In this document: piece by piece, positions 7,069-15,679 of the stretch | How the letters are laid out: every line of letters starts with the position of its first letter | Position numbering within the stretch: the first letter of the stretch is position 1 | From: Dyella thiooxydans | Lineage (GTDB): Bacteria > Pseudomonadota > Gammaproteobacteria > Xanthomonadales > Rhodanobacteraceae | Reading direction: 5' to 3' | Assembly (NCBI RefSeq): GCF_001641285.1 | Contig: NZ_CP014841.1 | Location: 868,001-932,000, forward strand | Length of the DNA: 64,000 nucleotides | Position numbers and translations under genes: made by a program | The notes under the pieces: model-generated | The model's input: only the letters and a program-made list of their open reading frames with translations | The model's database searches: none | Told to the model about the DNA's origin: nothing

Positions 7069-9645
7069 TTGGCCGCCGCGAACGACATGCTGGTGGTCGC
7101 ATCGCACCGCGAGTTGCGGCGGCGGCTGTTCGACGTGCTCGATCGCGAGGACCACGATCGCATCCTGAGCGCTCGCGATGCCGCCCATGCGGCCATCCTG
7201 CTGGCTGGCCGCGGGCCTGTCTCGCTGGTCGTTCTGGCTTTCGAAGGGGATGGTCGTGCTTCCCGCGCCTGCTGCGAGCAGCTTCGCGCGATGGAAAGCT
7301 GCCGCGCCGCGCCGATGCTTGTGGTGTTCGCGCCGGACTGCAAGATCGGTCCGGCGCTGCTGCCCGAGTCGGTGGCCGACTGGTTGGACAGCACCAACAT
7401 CGAACGTGACCTGGTGGCCCGTTGGCAAAGGGTCCTCATGCGCCAGCCGGCCGGCGGGTCATCCCCTGTCGGGCCGCTCCGCCCGGCGCCAGAGGAGACG
7501 CTCGCTTACCGCTTTGCTTTCGACGACGAGGATGGCGATGCCGAATGGGTGATCGTGGACCCGGCCGGTGATCGCGTGCTTGATCTCAATGCTGCCTTGC
7601 TCCGGCATTCGCAGCTTGCCGTGACCGATCTGCTCGGCAAGCCGCTCGCCCAGCTCCTGGGATTCGAGGGGGTCGAGCTCGAGCAGGTGCTCGGGGAGGC
7701 CGACCGCCACTGGTATCCGTGCCAGCGAAGGACTCCGCACGGTACCGATACGGGACAGGCGAATGCGCGGCGCGTGAGGCATCGCGGACGCGACGCCGTC
7801 GCCATCGCTTTTCGCAGCGATCGTGCCGAAACCCGCGGCGAGGCGGCGCTGGCACTCCTGTCGCGCATCGTTCAATCCGGCGGGGGAGTCGACCCCCACG
7901 CGTCCACCGCCCGGTTGCTGGTCGACGAGCTTTCTCTCGACTACCTGGCGCTGTGGTCGGCACGTCCCGAGGACAGCGCCACACCGATACGGTTGCTGCA
8001 GCACTGGGAAGGTGAAGACTTGCCTTGGCCGCCGCCGCAGGAGCAGGTCTCACTGCGGCGAGTGCTCGGGGGCAAGAGCATGTTCCACGTCGAGGATGGC
8101 CGCCGACTGGCCGAATATGATCCGCTGCTGCAGTCGCTCCAGCTGGAGGGATTTGCCGGGCTGCCACTTTTGGACGAGCGCCGCAGTGTCATCGGCGCGC
8201 TGCTGGTCGGTCGCCGCCGGGGGCTGGGTCGCGCCGAGATAGTCGAGCCCGTCCTGCACTGTGCGGCTGCGCGCTTCGCTCAGTCGATCGAACTGGTACG
8301 CACGCGCGAGCAGGGGCGGGCGGAGGGCCTGCTCGACGCGCTTACCGGCCTGCCCAATCGCTTGCTGTTCAACGATCGCCTGGAAACCATCCTGCGGGAG
8401 GCCCACCGTACGGGTGAGTGCTTTGCCGTGCTGTTCCTGGATCTGGACAACTTCAAGGGGATCAACGACACCCTTGGGCACGCCGCCGGCGATCAGGTCC
8501 TGCGCGTGGTGACCCAACGCCTGTGCAGTTCGATTCGCGCTTCCGACACGGTGGCGCGTTACGCGGGCGACGAATTCACGGTCGTGCTCCGGCACATCAT
8601 CAAGAGCGACGATGTCCTGCGCGTGGCGGAGAAGATCGTGCAGGTGATGGAAGCCCCGCTGCACCTCGACGGTGGTGAGGAGTTGCAGGTCACCGCCTCG
8701 ATCGGCGTGAGTTTCTTCCCGGATGACGCCTCCGATGCCGACACCTTGCTCAGGCATGCCGACGAGGCGATGTACGCGGCCAAGCATCTGGGACGAAACA
8801 ATTTCCAGATCTACGAGATGAGCCAGGACCAGGCTCAGCAGCAGGACGTGGCCCTGATATCGCGGCTCCGCCACGCCGAGCGCAACGGCGAGCTGCGCGT
8901 GTTCTACCAGCCGCAGGTGGATGCGGGTACCGAGGACATCGTGGGCATGGAAGCGCTGGTGCGCTGGGAGCATCCCGAGCTGGGGGGGATCAGTCCCGGC
9001 GTTTTCATCCCGCTGGCGGAGGAATCGGGCCTGATCGTGTCGATCGGCGAATGGGTCCTGCGCACGGCCTGTGCTCAGGCGCACGCCTGGGAGCGGGCCT
9101 ATGGTCTGCGCCTGCGGCTCGGGGTCAACCTGTCGGCGGTACAGCTGATGGAACGGAATCTTCTCGAAGTGGTCGCCGGGGTGCTGGGGGAGACCGGGCT
9201 CGACCCCGATCTGCTGGAGCTGGAGGTCACCGAGAGCATCTCGATCAAGGAAGTGCCGAATCTGGTCGAGAACCTCGAGGGCCTGCACGAACTCGGGTGC
9301 CGGATCGCCATCGACGACTTTGGTACCGGTGCGGCGTCGCTGGACTACCTGCGGCGATTGCCGGCCGACCGCATCAAGATCGATCAGAGCTTCGTGCGCA
9401 ACATCGGCATCGATCCGGACGACGAGGCCATCGTTCGCGCCACCATAGAGATGGCTCATCGACTCAAGCGCGGGGTTGTCGCGGAGGGCGTGGAAATCGA
9501 GCAGCACTTCGAGTTCTTGCGGGCCAATCAGTGCGACGAGCTGCAGGGCTATCTGTTCTGCCGCCCCCTGCCGCAGTCCAGCTTCGAGCGGCTTTTGGCG
9601 GAACGCCAGCGTCTGGTGGAGTCGGGTGGGACGGTGGCGGCTTGA
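7069..9645 (+). CDS. Hybrid GGDEF/EAL protein with receiver-like, PAS and GAF regions
   Basis: An 858-residue cytosolic signalling protein of cyclic di-GMP metabolism. In order: a receiver-like alpha/beta region (about 1-125) without the usual aspartate pocket, a PAS-like region (about 165-265), a GAF-like region (about 280-420), a GGDEF domain with the variant AGDEF at residues 499-503, and an EAL domain with MEALVRW (Glu at 628) and DDFGTG at 749-754. AGDEF is a tolerated variant in active cyclases, and the EAL signature residues are present, so either activity is possible. The TTG at 7069 is preferred because GGGTGG lies 6 bases before it; ATG 7087 is the alternative. It is coupled to the preceding small gene. 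There is no membrane segment, so the input is probably cytosolic or protein-borne. Confidence 0.88.
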   Translation: MAAANDMLVVASHRELRRRLFDVLDREDHDRILSARDAAHAAILLAGRGPVSLVVLAFEGDGRASRACCEQLRAMESCRAAPMLVVFAPDCKIGPALLPESVADWLDSTNIERDLVARWQRVLMRQPAGGSSPVGPLRPAPEETLAYRFAFDDEDGDAEWVIVDPAGDRVLDLNAALLRHSQLAVTDLLGKPLAQLLGFEGVELEQVLGEADRHWYPCQRRTPHGTDTGQANARRVRHRGRDAVAIAFRSDRAETRGEAALALLSRIVQSGGGVDPHASTARLLVDELSLDYLALWSARPEDSATPIRLLQHWEGEDLPWPPPQEQVSLRRVLGGKSMFHVEDGRRLAEYDPLLQSLQLEGFAGLPLLDERRSVIGALLVGRRRGLGRAEIVEPVLHCAAARFAQSIELVRTREQGRAEGLLDALTGLPNRLLFNDRLETILREAHRTGECFAVLFLDLDNFKGINDTLGHAAGDQVLRVVTQRLCSSIRASDTVARYAGDEFTVVLRHIIKSDDVLRVAEKIVQVMEAPLHLDGGEELQVTASIGVSFFPDDASDADTLLRHADEAMYAAKHLGRNNFQIYEMSQDQAQQQDVALISRLRHAERNGELRVFYQPQVDAGTEDIVGMEALVRWEHPELGGISPGVFIPLAEESGLIVSIGEWVLRTACAQAHAWERAYGLRLRLGVNLSAVQLMERNLLEVVAGVLGETGLDPDLLELEVTESISIKEVPNLVENLEGLHELGCRIAIDDFGTGAASLDYLRRLPADRIKIDQSFVRNIGIDPDDEAIVRATIEMAHRLKRGVVAEGVEIEQHFEFLRANQCDELQGYLFCRPLPQSSFERLLAERQRLVESGGTVAA

Positions 9646-9682
9646 GCCGGGCCGGGTGCATCCCAACCTGAAGGGGCGGGGT

Positions 9683-9709
9683 GAACTTGCGGCGTCGCGA
9701 CTTGTCTGA
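9683..9709 (+). promoter_or_regulatory. Sigma-E (ECF)-type promoter upstream of rpoE
   Basis: GAACTT at 9683-9688, a 16-base spacer and TCTGA at 9705-9709 match the consensus of RpoE/AlgU-dependent promoters exactly. It lies 65 bases before the rpoE start codon, in the only gap between the GGDEF/EAL gene and rpoE. This predicts that RpoE activates its own operon, as known for E. coli rpoE and Pseudomonas algU. Confidence 0.8.
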
Positions 9710-9774
9710 CCGGCCTCCATCCTCCCGTCGAGAATCCGGTATTCGTGGCGACAGTAATCAAGGAGACGGCCCGG

Positions 9775-10368
9775 ATGGGCGAAAACGAGCTGGACCGGGC
9801 GCTGGTCGAACGCGTCCAGAAAGGGGACAAGCGGGCGTTCGATCTGCTGGTGCGGAAGTACCAGCACAAGATCATCGGGCTGGTCTCCCGCTATGCGAAC
9901 AATCACGCCGAGGCAGAGGACATCGCCCAGGACGCGTTTGTCCGCGCCTGGCGGGCGATCGGTTCGTTCCGTGGGGACAGTGCCTTCTACACGTGGATGT
10001 ACAAGATCGCCGTCAACACCGCCAAGAATCACTTGGTCGCGCAGGGGCGGCGTCCGCCGGCCGATGACATCGACGCGGAAGATGCCGTCTTCGTACCGGG
10101 CTCCGACCGCATGCAGGAGACCGCGACGCCCGAGCGCGAAATGATGCGTCAGCAGGTGGAACAAACCGTGTTCGCCGCGGTCCAAGCCCTGCCCGAAGAG
10201 CTGCGGACCGCAATCACGCTACGAGAGGTGGATGGTCTGAGCTACGAAGAGATCGCCGAGGCAATGCAGTGTCCCATCGGCACTGTGCGTTCCCGCATTT
10301 TCCGTGCGCGGGAGGCTATCGATGACAAGTTGCGTCCGCTGTTGTCCGATCGCGAGGATCAGGCATGA
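9775..10368 (+). CDS. rpoE: RNA polymerase sigma factor RpoE (AlgU)
   Basis: A 197-residue group 4 (ECF) sigma factor for the envelope-stress response. Region 2 (about 10-80) contains the family hallmark DLLVRKYQHKI and AEDIAQDAFVRAWRAI. Region 4 (about 130-185) has LPEELRTAITLREVDGLSY and the EEIAEAMQCPIGTVRSRIFR recognition helix, very close to E. coli RpoE and Pseudomonas AlgU. The ATG at 9775 is chosen because AAGGAG lies 9 bases upstream and the protein then aligns with the family; a GTG at 9745 is in frame but adds nothing. It overlaps rseA by 4 bases (ATGA), giving tight coupling with its inhibitor. A matching autoregulatory promoter lies upstream. Confidence 0.95.
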   Translation: MGENELDRALVERVQKGDKRAFDLLVRKYQHKIIGLVSRYANNHAEAEDIAQDAFVRAWRAIGSFRGDSAFYTWMYKIAVNTAKNHLVAQGRRPPADDIDAEDAVFVPGSDRMQETATPEREMMRQQVEQTVFAAVQALPEELRTAITLREVDGLSYEEIAEAMQCPIGTVRSRIFRAREAIDDKLRPLLSDREDQA

Positions 10369-11015
10369 ATCATCAACCCGAACAACTTTCTGCCGGCATG
10401 GACGGCGAGCTGACTGGCGAGGAGCTTCGGTTCCTGCTTCGTGGGCTCGACCATGATCGGGCTCTGCTGGTGCGCTGGGAACGGTTCCAGCTGGCTTCGG
10501 CCAGCCTGCGCCGCGAGCTGCCGACGTTGGCCACGGCCTCGTTCACCGACCGGGTGATGCATGCGATCGAAGGCGATTCGGCCTCGGTCGCCATGCCTCG
10601 TGCGCGGCGCCATCACTGGCTCCGCCTGTCGGCGGGTGGCGCCATTGCAGCGGGTGTGGCGGTGGTCGCGCTGATGGCAGCCCGTCCGACCGGTCCGGTC
10701 GCCGGCAGTGCTCCTGGCCCGACTTCCATCGCCCAGTCGAACGCGCCAGGACAGACGACCAGTCCCGCGCCATCAGCATTGCCCGCGCCCGCGGCCGTAC
10801 CGCGCTGGCTCAGCAACAGCAACCCGATGCGCATGACGCAAATGGCATCCTACCCGCAGGGCGATTCGATTTCCCCCTACGAGCAATCCATTTCTCCGTA
10901 CCGTGTGAAGACCACGCTCCCGGCCGCCGATGGCAGCTATCTGTTGCTGGTCGATCCCGGTATGGCCCGTCAGCCGGCCCGGCGCCCCGTGCGCGAGGCC
11001 GCTACGGCCCAGTGA
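10365..11015 (+). CDS. rseA: Anti-sigma-E factor RseA (MucA)
   Basis: A 216-residue single-pass inner-membrane protein that holds RpoE inactive until envelope stress triggers its proteolysis. The N-terminal cytosolic part (about 1-80) is the RseA N-domain: QLSAGMDGELTGEELRFLL, then RWERFQLASASLRRELP, both typical of the family. The membrane segment is at about residues 87-106. The periplasmic part is short, rich in Pro, Ala and Ser, and ends with a segment containing YRVKTTLPAADGSYLLLVDP. It overlaps rpoE by 4 bases. No rseB/mucB gene follows; the next gene is the protease gene mucD, so the stress input may not use RseB, at least not from this operon. Confidence 0.88.
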   Translation: MNHQPEQLSAGMDGELTGEELRFLLRGLDHDRALLVRWERFQLASASLRRELPTLATASFTDRVMHAIEGDSASVAMPRARRHHWLRLSAGGAIAAGVAVVALMAARPTGPVAGSAPGPTSIAQSNAPGQTTSPAPSALPAPAAVPRWLSNSNPMRMTQMASYPQGDSISPYEQSISPYRVKTTLPAADGSYLLLVDPGMARQPARRPVREAATAQ

Positions 11016-11069
11016 CGAAGCGCCGCGTGGCTGAGCCGCGGCGCATATCCCTTTCCCGACCTCCGGTCC

Positions 11070-11088
11070 GATGCGTCTGCGACGCATC
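11070..11088. repeat. Small palindrome in the rseA-mucD gap
   Basis: Perfect 8-bp arms (GATGCGTC and GACGCATC) around a TGC loop lie in the 115-base gap between rseA and mucD. There is no T-run, so it may be an attenuator, a processing site or a regulator site; nothing in the sequence decides. Confidence 0.3.
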
Positions 11089-11130
11089 GTCGGCCGTCGT
11101 TTGCCTGATTTAGTCCCACAGGAGGAGATC

Positions 11131-12591
11131 ATGAGTCGTCCCACCCTGCGCCTGCTTGCTTGCAGTGTCCTGATCGGTCTGGCCGCCGCCGGTGGCGTGC
11201 AGGCCCAGGTGGCCGCCCCTGCGGCGGCAGCTACGGCCGCGTTGCCTGATTTCACTGGAATCGTCCAGCAGAACGCCCCGGCGGTGGTTCACGTCGAGGC
11301 CAAGTACAACGGTCGCAGCCAGCCGCGAATTGCCGGCAACGGAGCCGGAGGCGACGATCAGGCGGAGATTCTGCGTCGCTTCTTCGGGATGCCCATGATG
11401 CCGTCGCCCGAAGATCAGAAGCACATCTCGCTGGGCTCCGGATTCATCATTTCCAGTGACGGCTACATCCTGACCAACAACCACGTGGTGGATCATGCCG
11501 ATGAGGTCACGGTCCGCCTGCAGGATCGACGCACGCTGACGGCCAAGGTGGTGGGGACCGATCCGCAGTACGACATCGCTTTGCTCAAGGTAAACGTCCC
11601 GGGCAAGCTGCCGACGGTCCATATCGGCGAATCGCAGTCGCTCAAGCCGGGTCAGTGGGTGCTGGCGATCGGCTCGCCGTTCGGCTTCGACTACACCGTG
11701 ACCCAGGGCATCGTCAGCGCGATCGGGCGCAACCTGGGCAGCGGCGACCAGCCATACACCTCGTTCATCCAGACCGACGTTCCGATCAACCGCGGCAACT
11801 CCGGCGGTCCGCTGTTCAACCTGCAGGGTCAGGTGGTCGGCATCAACTCGCAGATCTACTCCAACACCGGCGGCTACCAGGGCGTGGCGTTCTCGATCCC
11901 GATCGACGTGGCGATGAACGCGGTGGAACAGCTCAAGACCAAGGGTTTTGTCACGCGCGGCCAGCTCGGCGTGATGGTGCAGGGCATCAGCGACGACATG
12001 GTCAAGGTCTACAAGCTCGACCGCGGCGCGGGTGCCGCGGTGACCCAGGTGAGCCCCGACAGCGGGGCGGAAAAGGCGGGCATCGAGCCGGGCGACATCA
12101 TCCTCAAGTACAACGGGCAGGAGATCGACCAGCCGGGTGACCTGCCGCCGCTGGTCGGCTTGACCAAGCCCGGCACCAAGGTGCCGCTGGAGATCCTGCG
12201 CGACGGCAAGCACAAGACGCTGGAGGTGACGGTCGGTTCGGCGCCGCGCGACCCGGATGCGGTGTCCTCGACCGGCAGCATCGCTGCGTCGGTGACCGGG
12301 GCGCGGGCGCTCGGCCTCACCGTCGGTCCGCTCGACGCGGACGACCGCAAGCAGATGGGCCTGCGTGCTGGCGAGGGCGTGCAGGTGACCGACATCAGCG
12401 GCGAGGCGGCCGCGCAGGCGGGCCTGCGGCCGGGCGACGTGATCCTGCGCGTCGACCAGACACCGATCGGCAGCGTGGCCGACTTCAAGTCCGCCACCAG
12501 GGAGGTCAAGGCGGGCAGCACGGTGCTGCTGCTGGTGCGCCGTGGCGACCAAAGCAGCTTCCTCGGCGTCACCGTGCCGAAGGACAAGTAG
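11131..12591 (+). CDS. mucD: Periplasmic serine protease DegQ/MucD (HtrA family)
   Basis: A 486-residue HtrA protease/chaperone that degrades misfolded envelope proteins and dampens the sigma-E response. A signal peptide covers about residues 1-26. The trypsin-like domain carries the triad His118 (TNNHVVDHAD), Asp148 (YDIALLKV) and Ser224 (RGNSGGPLFN). Two PDZ domains follow (about 275-365 and 390-480; RGQLGVMVQGI and AQAGLRPGDVILRV). ATG 11131 has a strong AGGAGGAG ribosome site; earlier in-frame codons would spoil the signal peptide. Its position behind rpoE-rseA matches mucD of Pseudomonas and Xanthomonas, hence the symbol; degP/degQ are equally used names. Confidence 0.93.
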   Translation: MSRPTLRLLACSVLIGLAAAGGVQAQVAAPAAAATAALPDFTGIVQQNAPAVVHVEAKYNGRSQPRIAGNGAGGDDQAEILRRFFGMPMMPSPEDQKHISLGSGFIISSDGYILTNNHVVDHADEVTVRLQDRRTLTAKVVGTDPQYDIALLKVNVPGKLPTVHIGESQSLKPGQWVLAIGSPFGFDYTVTQGIVSAIGRNLGSGDQPYTSFIQTDVPINRGNSGGPLFNLQGQVVGINSQIYSNTGGYQGVAFSIPIDVAMNAVEQLKTKGFVTRGQLGVMVQGISDDMVKVYKLDRGAGAAVTQVSPDSGAEKAGIEPGDIILKYNGQEIDQPGDLPPLVGLTKPGTKVPLEILRDGKHKTLEVTVGSAPRDPDAVSSTGSIAASVTGARALGLTVGPLDADDRKQMGLRAGEGVQVTDISGEAAAQAGLRPGDVILRVDQTPIGSVADFKSATREVKAGSTVLLLVRRGDQSSFLGVTVPKDK

Positions 12592-12649
12592 TCCACGGAC
12601 ACCCCGGGGTCCAAACCGGCCCCGGGGGCGGTGGGAAAGGGGCGTTCCA

Positions 12650-12658
12650 TGCGATAAT
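12650..12658 (+). promoter_or_regulatory. Extended -10 element upstream of lepA
   Basis: TGC plus GATAAT form an extended -10 motif 75 bases before lepA. A 9-bp inverted repeat (arms 12667-12675 and 12681-12689) sits just downstream, within the presumed leader. It suggests that lepA-lepB has its own promoter apart from the sigma-E operon. Confidence 0.4.
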
Positions 12659-12733
12659 GCCGGGTTCGTGCCGCCAGCCCGGCGGCACGCCGCCACGGCC
12701 CTCCCGTCGCGGTGCAAGCTGACAGCGTAGCCC

Positions 12734-14524
12734 ATGGAACTGATCCGCAACTTCTCCATCATCGCGCACATCGACCACGGCAAGTCCACGCTGGCCGATC
12801 GCATCATCCAGCTCTGCGGTGGCCTGTCCGAGCGCGAGATGGAAGCCCAGGTGCTCGACAACAACCCGATCGAGCGCGAGCGCGGCATCACCATCAAGGC
12901 GCAGTCGGTCTCGTTGCCCTACACGGCACGCGATGGCAAGACCTACCAACTGAACTTCATCGATACCCCGGGCCACGTGGACTTCAGCTACGAAGTCAGC
13001 CGCTCGCTTTCGGCCTGCGAGGGCGCGCTGCTGGTGGTGGATGCGGCCCAGGGCGTGGAAGCGCAGTCGGTGGCCAACTGCTACACCGCCATCGAGCAGG
13101 GGCTGGAGGTCATTCCCGTCCTCAACAAGATCGACCTGCCCACGGCCGACATCGAAAAGGCCAAGGGCGAGATCGAGGCGGTGATCGGGCTGGACGCGTC
13201 GGACGCGATCCCGGTCAGCGCCAAGACCGGCCAGAACGTCATCGAGGTACTGGAGGCGATCATCCACCGGATCCCGCCGCCGAGGCCGCGCGATACCGAC
13301 AAGCTGCAGGCGCTGATCATCGACTCCTGGTTCGACAACTACCTGGGCGTGGTCTCGCTGGTGCGCGTGATGCAGGGCGAGATCAAGCCCGGCGACAAGC
13401 TGCTGGTGATGTCCACCGGACGCACGCACGAGGTGGGCGAGCTGGGCGTGTTCACGCCCAAGCGCAAGAAGCTGGCGAAGCTCGGCGCGGGCGAGGTGGG
13501 CTGGATCACCGCCTCGATCAAGGATGTGCACGGCGCCCCGGTCGGCGACACGCTGACCCTGGCCGGTAAGCCGGCCGAGAAGCCCCTGCCGGGCTTCCAG
13601 ACCATGCAGCCGCGGGTGTTTGCCGGCCTGTTTCCGGTCTCCGCCGACGATTACCCGGCACTGCGCGAGGCGCTGGACAAGCTGCGCCTCAACGACGCGG
13701 CGCTGTTCTTCGAGCCGGAATCGTCCGAGGCGATGGGCTTCGGCTTCCGCTGTGGCTTCCTCGGCATGCTGCACATGGAGATCGTGCAGGAACGGCTGGA
13801 GCGCGAGTACGACCTGGACCTGATCACCACCGCGCCCACTGTGGTCTATGAAGTCCTCAAGACCGATGGCACCGTGATGTCGCTCGACAACCCGGCGAAG
13901 CTGCCGCCGGTGCCGCAGATCGACGAGATCCGCGAGCCGATCGTGGTCGCCAGCATCCTCACGCCGCAGGACTACATCGGCAACATCATCACGCTGTGCG
14001 AGGAGAAGCGCGGTGTGCAGCGTTCGATCCAGTACCTGGCCACCCAGGTGCAGATCACCTACGAGATCCCGCTGGCCGAGGTGGTGCTGGATTTCTTCGA
14101 CCGGTTGAAGTCGGTCTCGCGCGGCTACGCCTCGATGGACTACCACTTCGACCGCTTCGAGGCCGGCCCCTTCGTGCGGACCGACGTGCTGATCAACGGC
14201 GACCGCGTCGACGCGCTCAGCCTGATCGTGCACCGGGTGCATGCCGAGCGGCGTGGCCGCGAGCTGGTCGAGCGGATGAAGGACCTGATTCCGCGGCAGC
14301 AGTTCGACGTGGCGATCCAGGCGGCGATCGGCGCGCAGATCATCGCGCGATCCACCGTCAAGGCGCTGCGCAAGAACGTGCTGGCCAAGTGCTACGGCGG
14401 CGACGTGAGCCGCAAGAAGAAGCTGCTGGAGAAGCAGAAGGAAGGCAAGAAGCGCATGAAACAGGTCGGCCGGGTGGAGATCCCGCAGGAGGCCTTCCTG
14501 GCGGTGCTGAAGGTCGACAAGTAG
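12734..14524 (+). CDS. lepA: Elongation factor 4 (back-translocating GTPase LepA)
   Basis: A 596-residue translation GTPase that acts on stalled or mistranslocated ribosomes. The G domain starts at once with [15 protein letters not shown] (G1, residues 9-23), followed by the RGITIK switch I segment, DTPGHVDF (G3) and LNKIDLP (G4). The EF-G-like domains and the LepA-specific C-terminal domain follow, with the conserved [14 protein letters not shown] and [15 protein letters not shown] stretches. The length is exactly that of the family. It precedes lepB by 71 bases, the classic lepA-lepB pair. Confidence 0.97.
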   Translation: MELIRNFSIIAHIDHGKSTLADRIIQLCGGLSEREMEAQVLDNNPIERERGITIKAQSVSLPYTARDGKTYQLNFIDTPGHVDFSYEVSRSLSACEGALLVVDAAQGVEAQSVANCYTAIEQGLEVIPVLNKIDLPTADIEKAKGEIEAVIGLDASDAIPVSAKTGQNVIEVLEAIIHRIPPPRPRDTDKLQALIIDSWFDNYLGVVSLVRVMQGEIKPGDKLLVMSTGRTHEVGELGVFTPKRKKLAKLGAGEVGWITASIKDVHGAPVGDTLTLAGKPAEKPLPGFQTMQPRVFAGLFPVSADDYPALREALDKLRLNDAALFFEPESSEAMGFGFRCGFLGMLHMEIVQERLEREYDLDLITTAPTVVYEVLKTDGTVMSLDNPAKLPPVPQIDEIREPIVVASILTPQDYIGNIITLCEEKRGVQRSIQYLATQVQITYEIPLAEVVLDFFDRLKSVSRGYASMDYHFDRFEAGPFVRTDVLINGDRVDALSLIVHRVHAERRGRELVERMKDLIPRQQFDVAIQAAIGAQIIARSTVKALRKNVLAKCYGGDVSRKKKLLEKQKEGKKRMKQVGRVEIPQEAFLAVLKVDK

Positions 14525-14595
14525 GGATCGGGGGTGGTGGCCCGCCGGCATGATCGCCGGATTGGGTCGAGCGTTTTCCGCTGACGGAGCGACAC

Positions 14596-15543
14596 ATGGA
14601 TTTCGATTTTTCCGCCATCCTGCTCGGGCTGACCGTGCTGTTCGGCGTGGTGTGGGGGCTGGATCGCCTGCTGCTGTATCGACGTCGCAAGGCGCGGCTG
14701 GACGCGGCCGGCGCGGAGTACCGCGATCCGGTGCCGGTGGATTGGGCCCGTTCGCTGTTTCCGGTGGTCTTCGTGGTGCTGCTGTTGCGCTCGTTCGTCG
14801 CCGAGCCGTTCCGCATCCCGTCCGGCTCGATGATGCCCACACTGGATGTCGGCGATTTCATCCTGGTGAACAAGTTCGCCTACGGCCTGCGACTGCCGGC
14901 GTTCAACACCAAGTTCCTCGACCTCGGCGAGCCCAAGCGCGGCGACGTGGTCGTGTTCCGGTTTCCCGGCTACCTGTGCCGCGATGCCTCGGGCAAGCTG
15001 ACCCGGGTCGGCGGTGACGAGAACGGTCCGCCGCGCCTGGGGCCCGGCGACCGCTGTCCGGCCGATGCGCTGCCCGTGCAGAGCCAGAACTGGATCAAGC
15101 GGGTGATCGGCCTGCCCGGCGACACGATCGAGGTGCGGGACAGCCAGATCGTGATCAACGGCAAGGCGGTACCGTCGGACGAGCTCGGTCCCTACGTGGG
15201 CAATCCGCAGCGCGCGGAAGACGCCGAGCTGCTCTATTACGGCGCCTCGATCTGGACCGAGCACCTGCCGGGGGCCGATGGCAAGACGGTCAACCATTTG
15301 GTGGCACGGATGCCGGCGCGCATGTCCACCAACGCCATTCCCAACGAGCTGGTGCCGTCGAAGGTGCCGCAGGGGTGCTATCTGGTGATGGGCGACGATC
15401 GAGAGAACAGTCTGGACAGCCGCTGGTGGGGTTGCCTGCCGGAGAAGAACCTTGCCGGCAAGGCCTTCCTGATCTGGTTCAGCTGGCGGGGCCTGCACAC
15501 CGGCTTCGTCGACTGGAAGCGCATCGGCACGTTGATCCACTGA
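14596..15543 (+). CDS. lepB: Signal peptidase I
   Basis: A 315-residue inner-membrane serine peptidase that removes signal peptides from exported proteins. Two N-terminal membrane segments (about 5-23 and 55-73) hold the periplasmic catalytic domain. The catalytic Ser78 lies in IPSGSMMPTL and the general-base Lys168 in NWIKRVIGLPGD, both in canonical box motifs; GDDRENSLDSR near the C-terminus is box E. The length is near the E. coli enzyme (324). It is paired with lepA upstream and followed by DUF4845-rnc-era-recO, a conserved gammaproteobacterial order. Confidence 0.95.
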   Translation: MDFDFSAILLGLTVLFGVVWGLDRLLLYRRRKARLDAAGAEYRDPVPVDWARSLFPVVFVVLLLRSFVAEPFRIPSGSMMPTLDVGDFILVNKFAYGLRLPAFNTKFLDLGEPKRGDVVVFRFPGYLCRDASGKLTRVGGDENGPPRLGPGDRCPADALPVQSQNWIKRVIGLPGDTIEVRDSQIVINGKAVPSDELGPYVGNPQRAEDAELLYYGASIWTEHLPGADGKTVNHLVARMPARMSTNAIPNELVPSKVPQGCYLVMGDDRENSLDSRWWGCLPEKNLAGKAFLIWFSWRGLHTGFVDWKRIGTLIH

Positions 15544-15561
15544 TTCCGGGACGGACTGCGC

Positions 15562-15669
15562 GTGACGATCACCGCGCCCGGGTGCAGAATCTGCGGCGCG
15601 GTCGAGCGCGTGCCGATGGGGCGGCTGGACATCATCCACATCACCGAGGGTCGCCGCTTTGCGGCATAG
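15562..15669 (+). CDS. Possible 35-residue CxxC mini-protein (doubtful)
   Basis: A short GTG-initiated frame in the 136-base gap between lepB and the DUF4845 gene encodes 35 residues with a CRIC motif and ends 10 bases before the next start codon. No good ribosome site is visible. It may be chance, since high-GC gaps are often open. I know no family for it. Confidence 0.15.
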   Translation: MTITAPGCRICGAVERVPMGRLDIIHITEGRRFAA

Positions 15670-15679
15670 CGAGGGGACT

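Noticed and set aside
8563-8577. AGDEF variant taken as a sign of a dead cyclase domain
   Set aside because: Alanine at the first position is known in active GGDEF domains, and the rest of the domain looks intact, so inactivity cannot be claimed.
6573-9645. Possible frameshift splitting one large gene into the small gene and the GGDEF/EAL gene
   Set aside because: The upstream protein ends after a complete alpha/beta unit, the downstream gene has its own ribosome site and start, and close spacing is the usual sign of coupling.
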